The notes under the pieces were generated by a model. The model had not been told where the DNA came from and made no database searches. It saw only the letters and a program-made list of their open reading frames with translations. Positions 27,439 through 27,500 of a stretch of DNA of 27,500 nt are shown here, in pieces. The position numbers and the translations under genes are program-made. Position 1 is the stretch's first letter. Every line of letters begins with the position of its first letter. This DNA comes from Tubiluchus corallicola (Eukaryota > Priapulida > Priapulimorpha > Priapulimorphida > Tubiluchidae): contig JAQGDQ010001289.1 in NCBI GenBank assembly GCA_030141605.1, positions 1 through 27,500 on the forward strand. The letters are read 5' to 3'.

Positions 27439-27500
27439 ACTCGTGTTTGAAAACTCGCCAGTATGAACGTGCCATTACTCTATTAGTCATACAAAAGTTG

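Overview
This is AT-rich animal nuclear DNA. It has spliced genes with consensus GT/AG borders, 12-TM transporter and 7-TM receptor coding, LINE tails, a hAT-type element, a solo LTR and many minisatellites. The species cannot be read from the sequence; an invertebrate is likely from the mix of mobile elements and the large introns. Nothing bacterial or plasmid-like is present.

The backbone is a head-to-tail array of organic-anion-transporter (SLCO/OATP) genes on the minus strand. The middle gene (B) is complete. Its eight coding exons run from 21993 down to 5681, all splice phases agree, and the joined reading frame is 2256 nt (751 aa). It has twelve membrane segments, the GAWW family signature and a cysteine-rich Kazal-like loop. 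To its right, only the last exon of gene A is inside the window (25251-25489). To its left is a broken copy, C: an intact-looking first exon (707-1616) and the first 60 nt of exon 3 (74-133), with exon 2 absent.

Two blocks, 74-5945 and 17807-25515, are the same DNA. Over most of their length they differ by about 1-2 percent. They differ in minisatellite copy number, in a roughly 2.4 kb deletion that removed exon 2 from C, in a roughly 185 bp extra segment downstream of gene B, and in a sharp rise in divergence near the last exon. At the left edge, the exon 3 fragment of C runs into an inverted piece of the minisatellite that otherwise lies in the adjacent intron.

The introns of gene B hold most of the remaining content. 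Intron 7 has a LINE tail. Intron 6 has a hAT MITE with an 8-bp target duplication. Intron 5 (about 6 kb) has a solo LTR with a heat-shock-element array, three long tandem arrays, a frameshifted class A GPCR and a relic of exon 5. Intron 4 has a 5'-truncated LINE with a 13-bp target duplication and a purine-rich GAT/GAG array. Intron 3 has a cluster of AGGTCA half-sites. Intron 2 has the 18-bp minisatellite. Intron 1 has degenerate repeats. The right 2 kb (upstream intron of gene A) has two tandem LINE tails.
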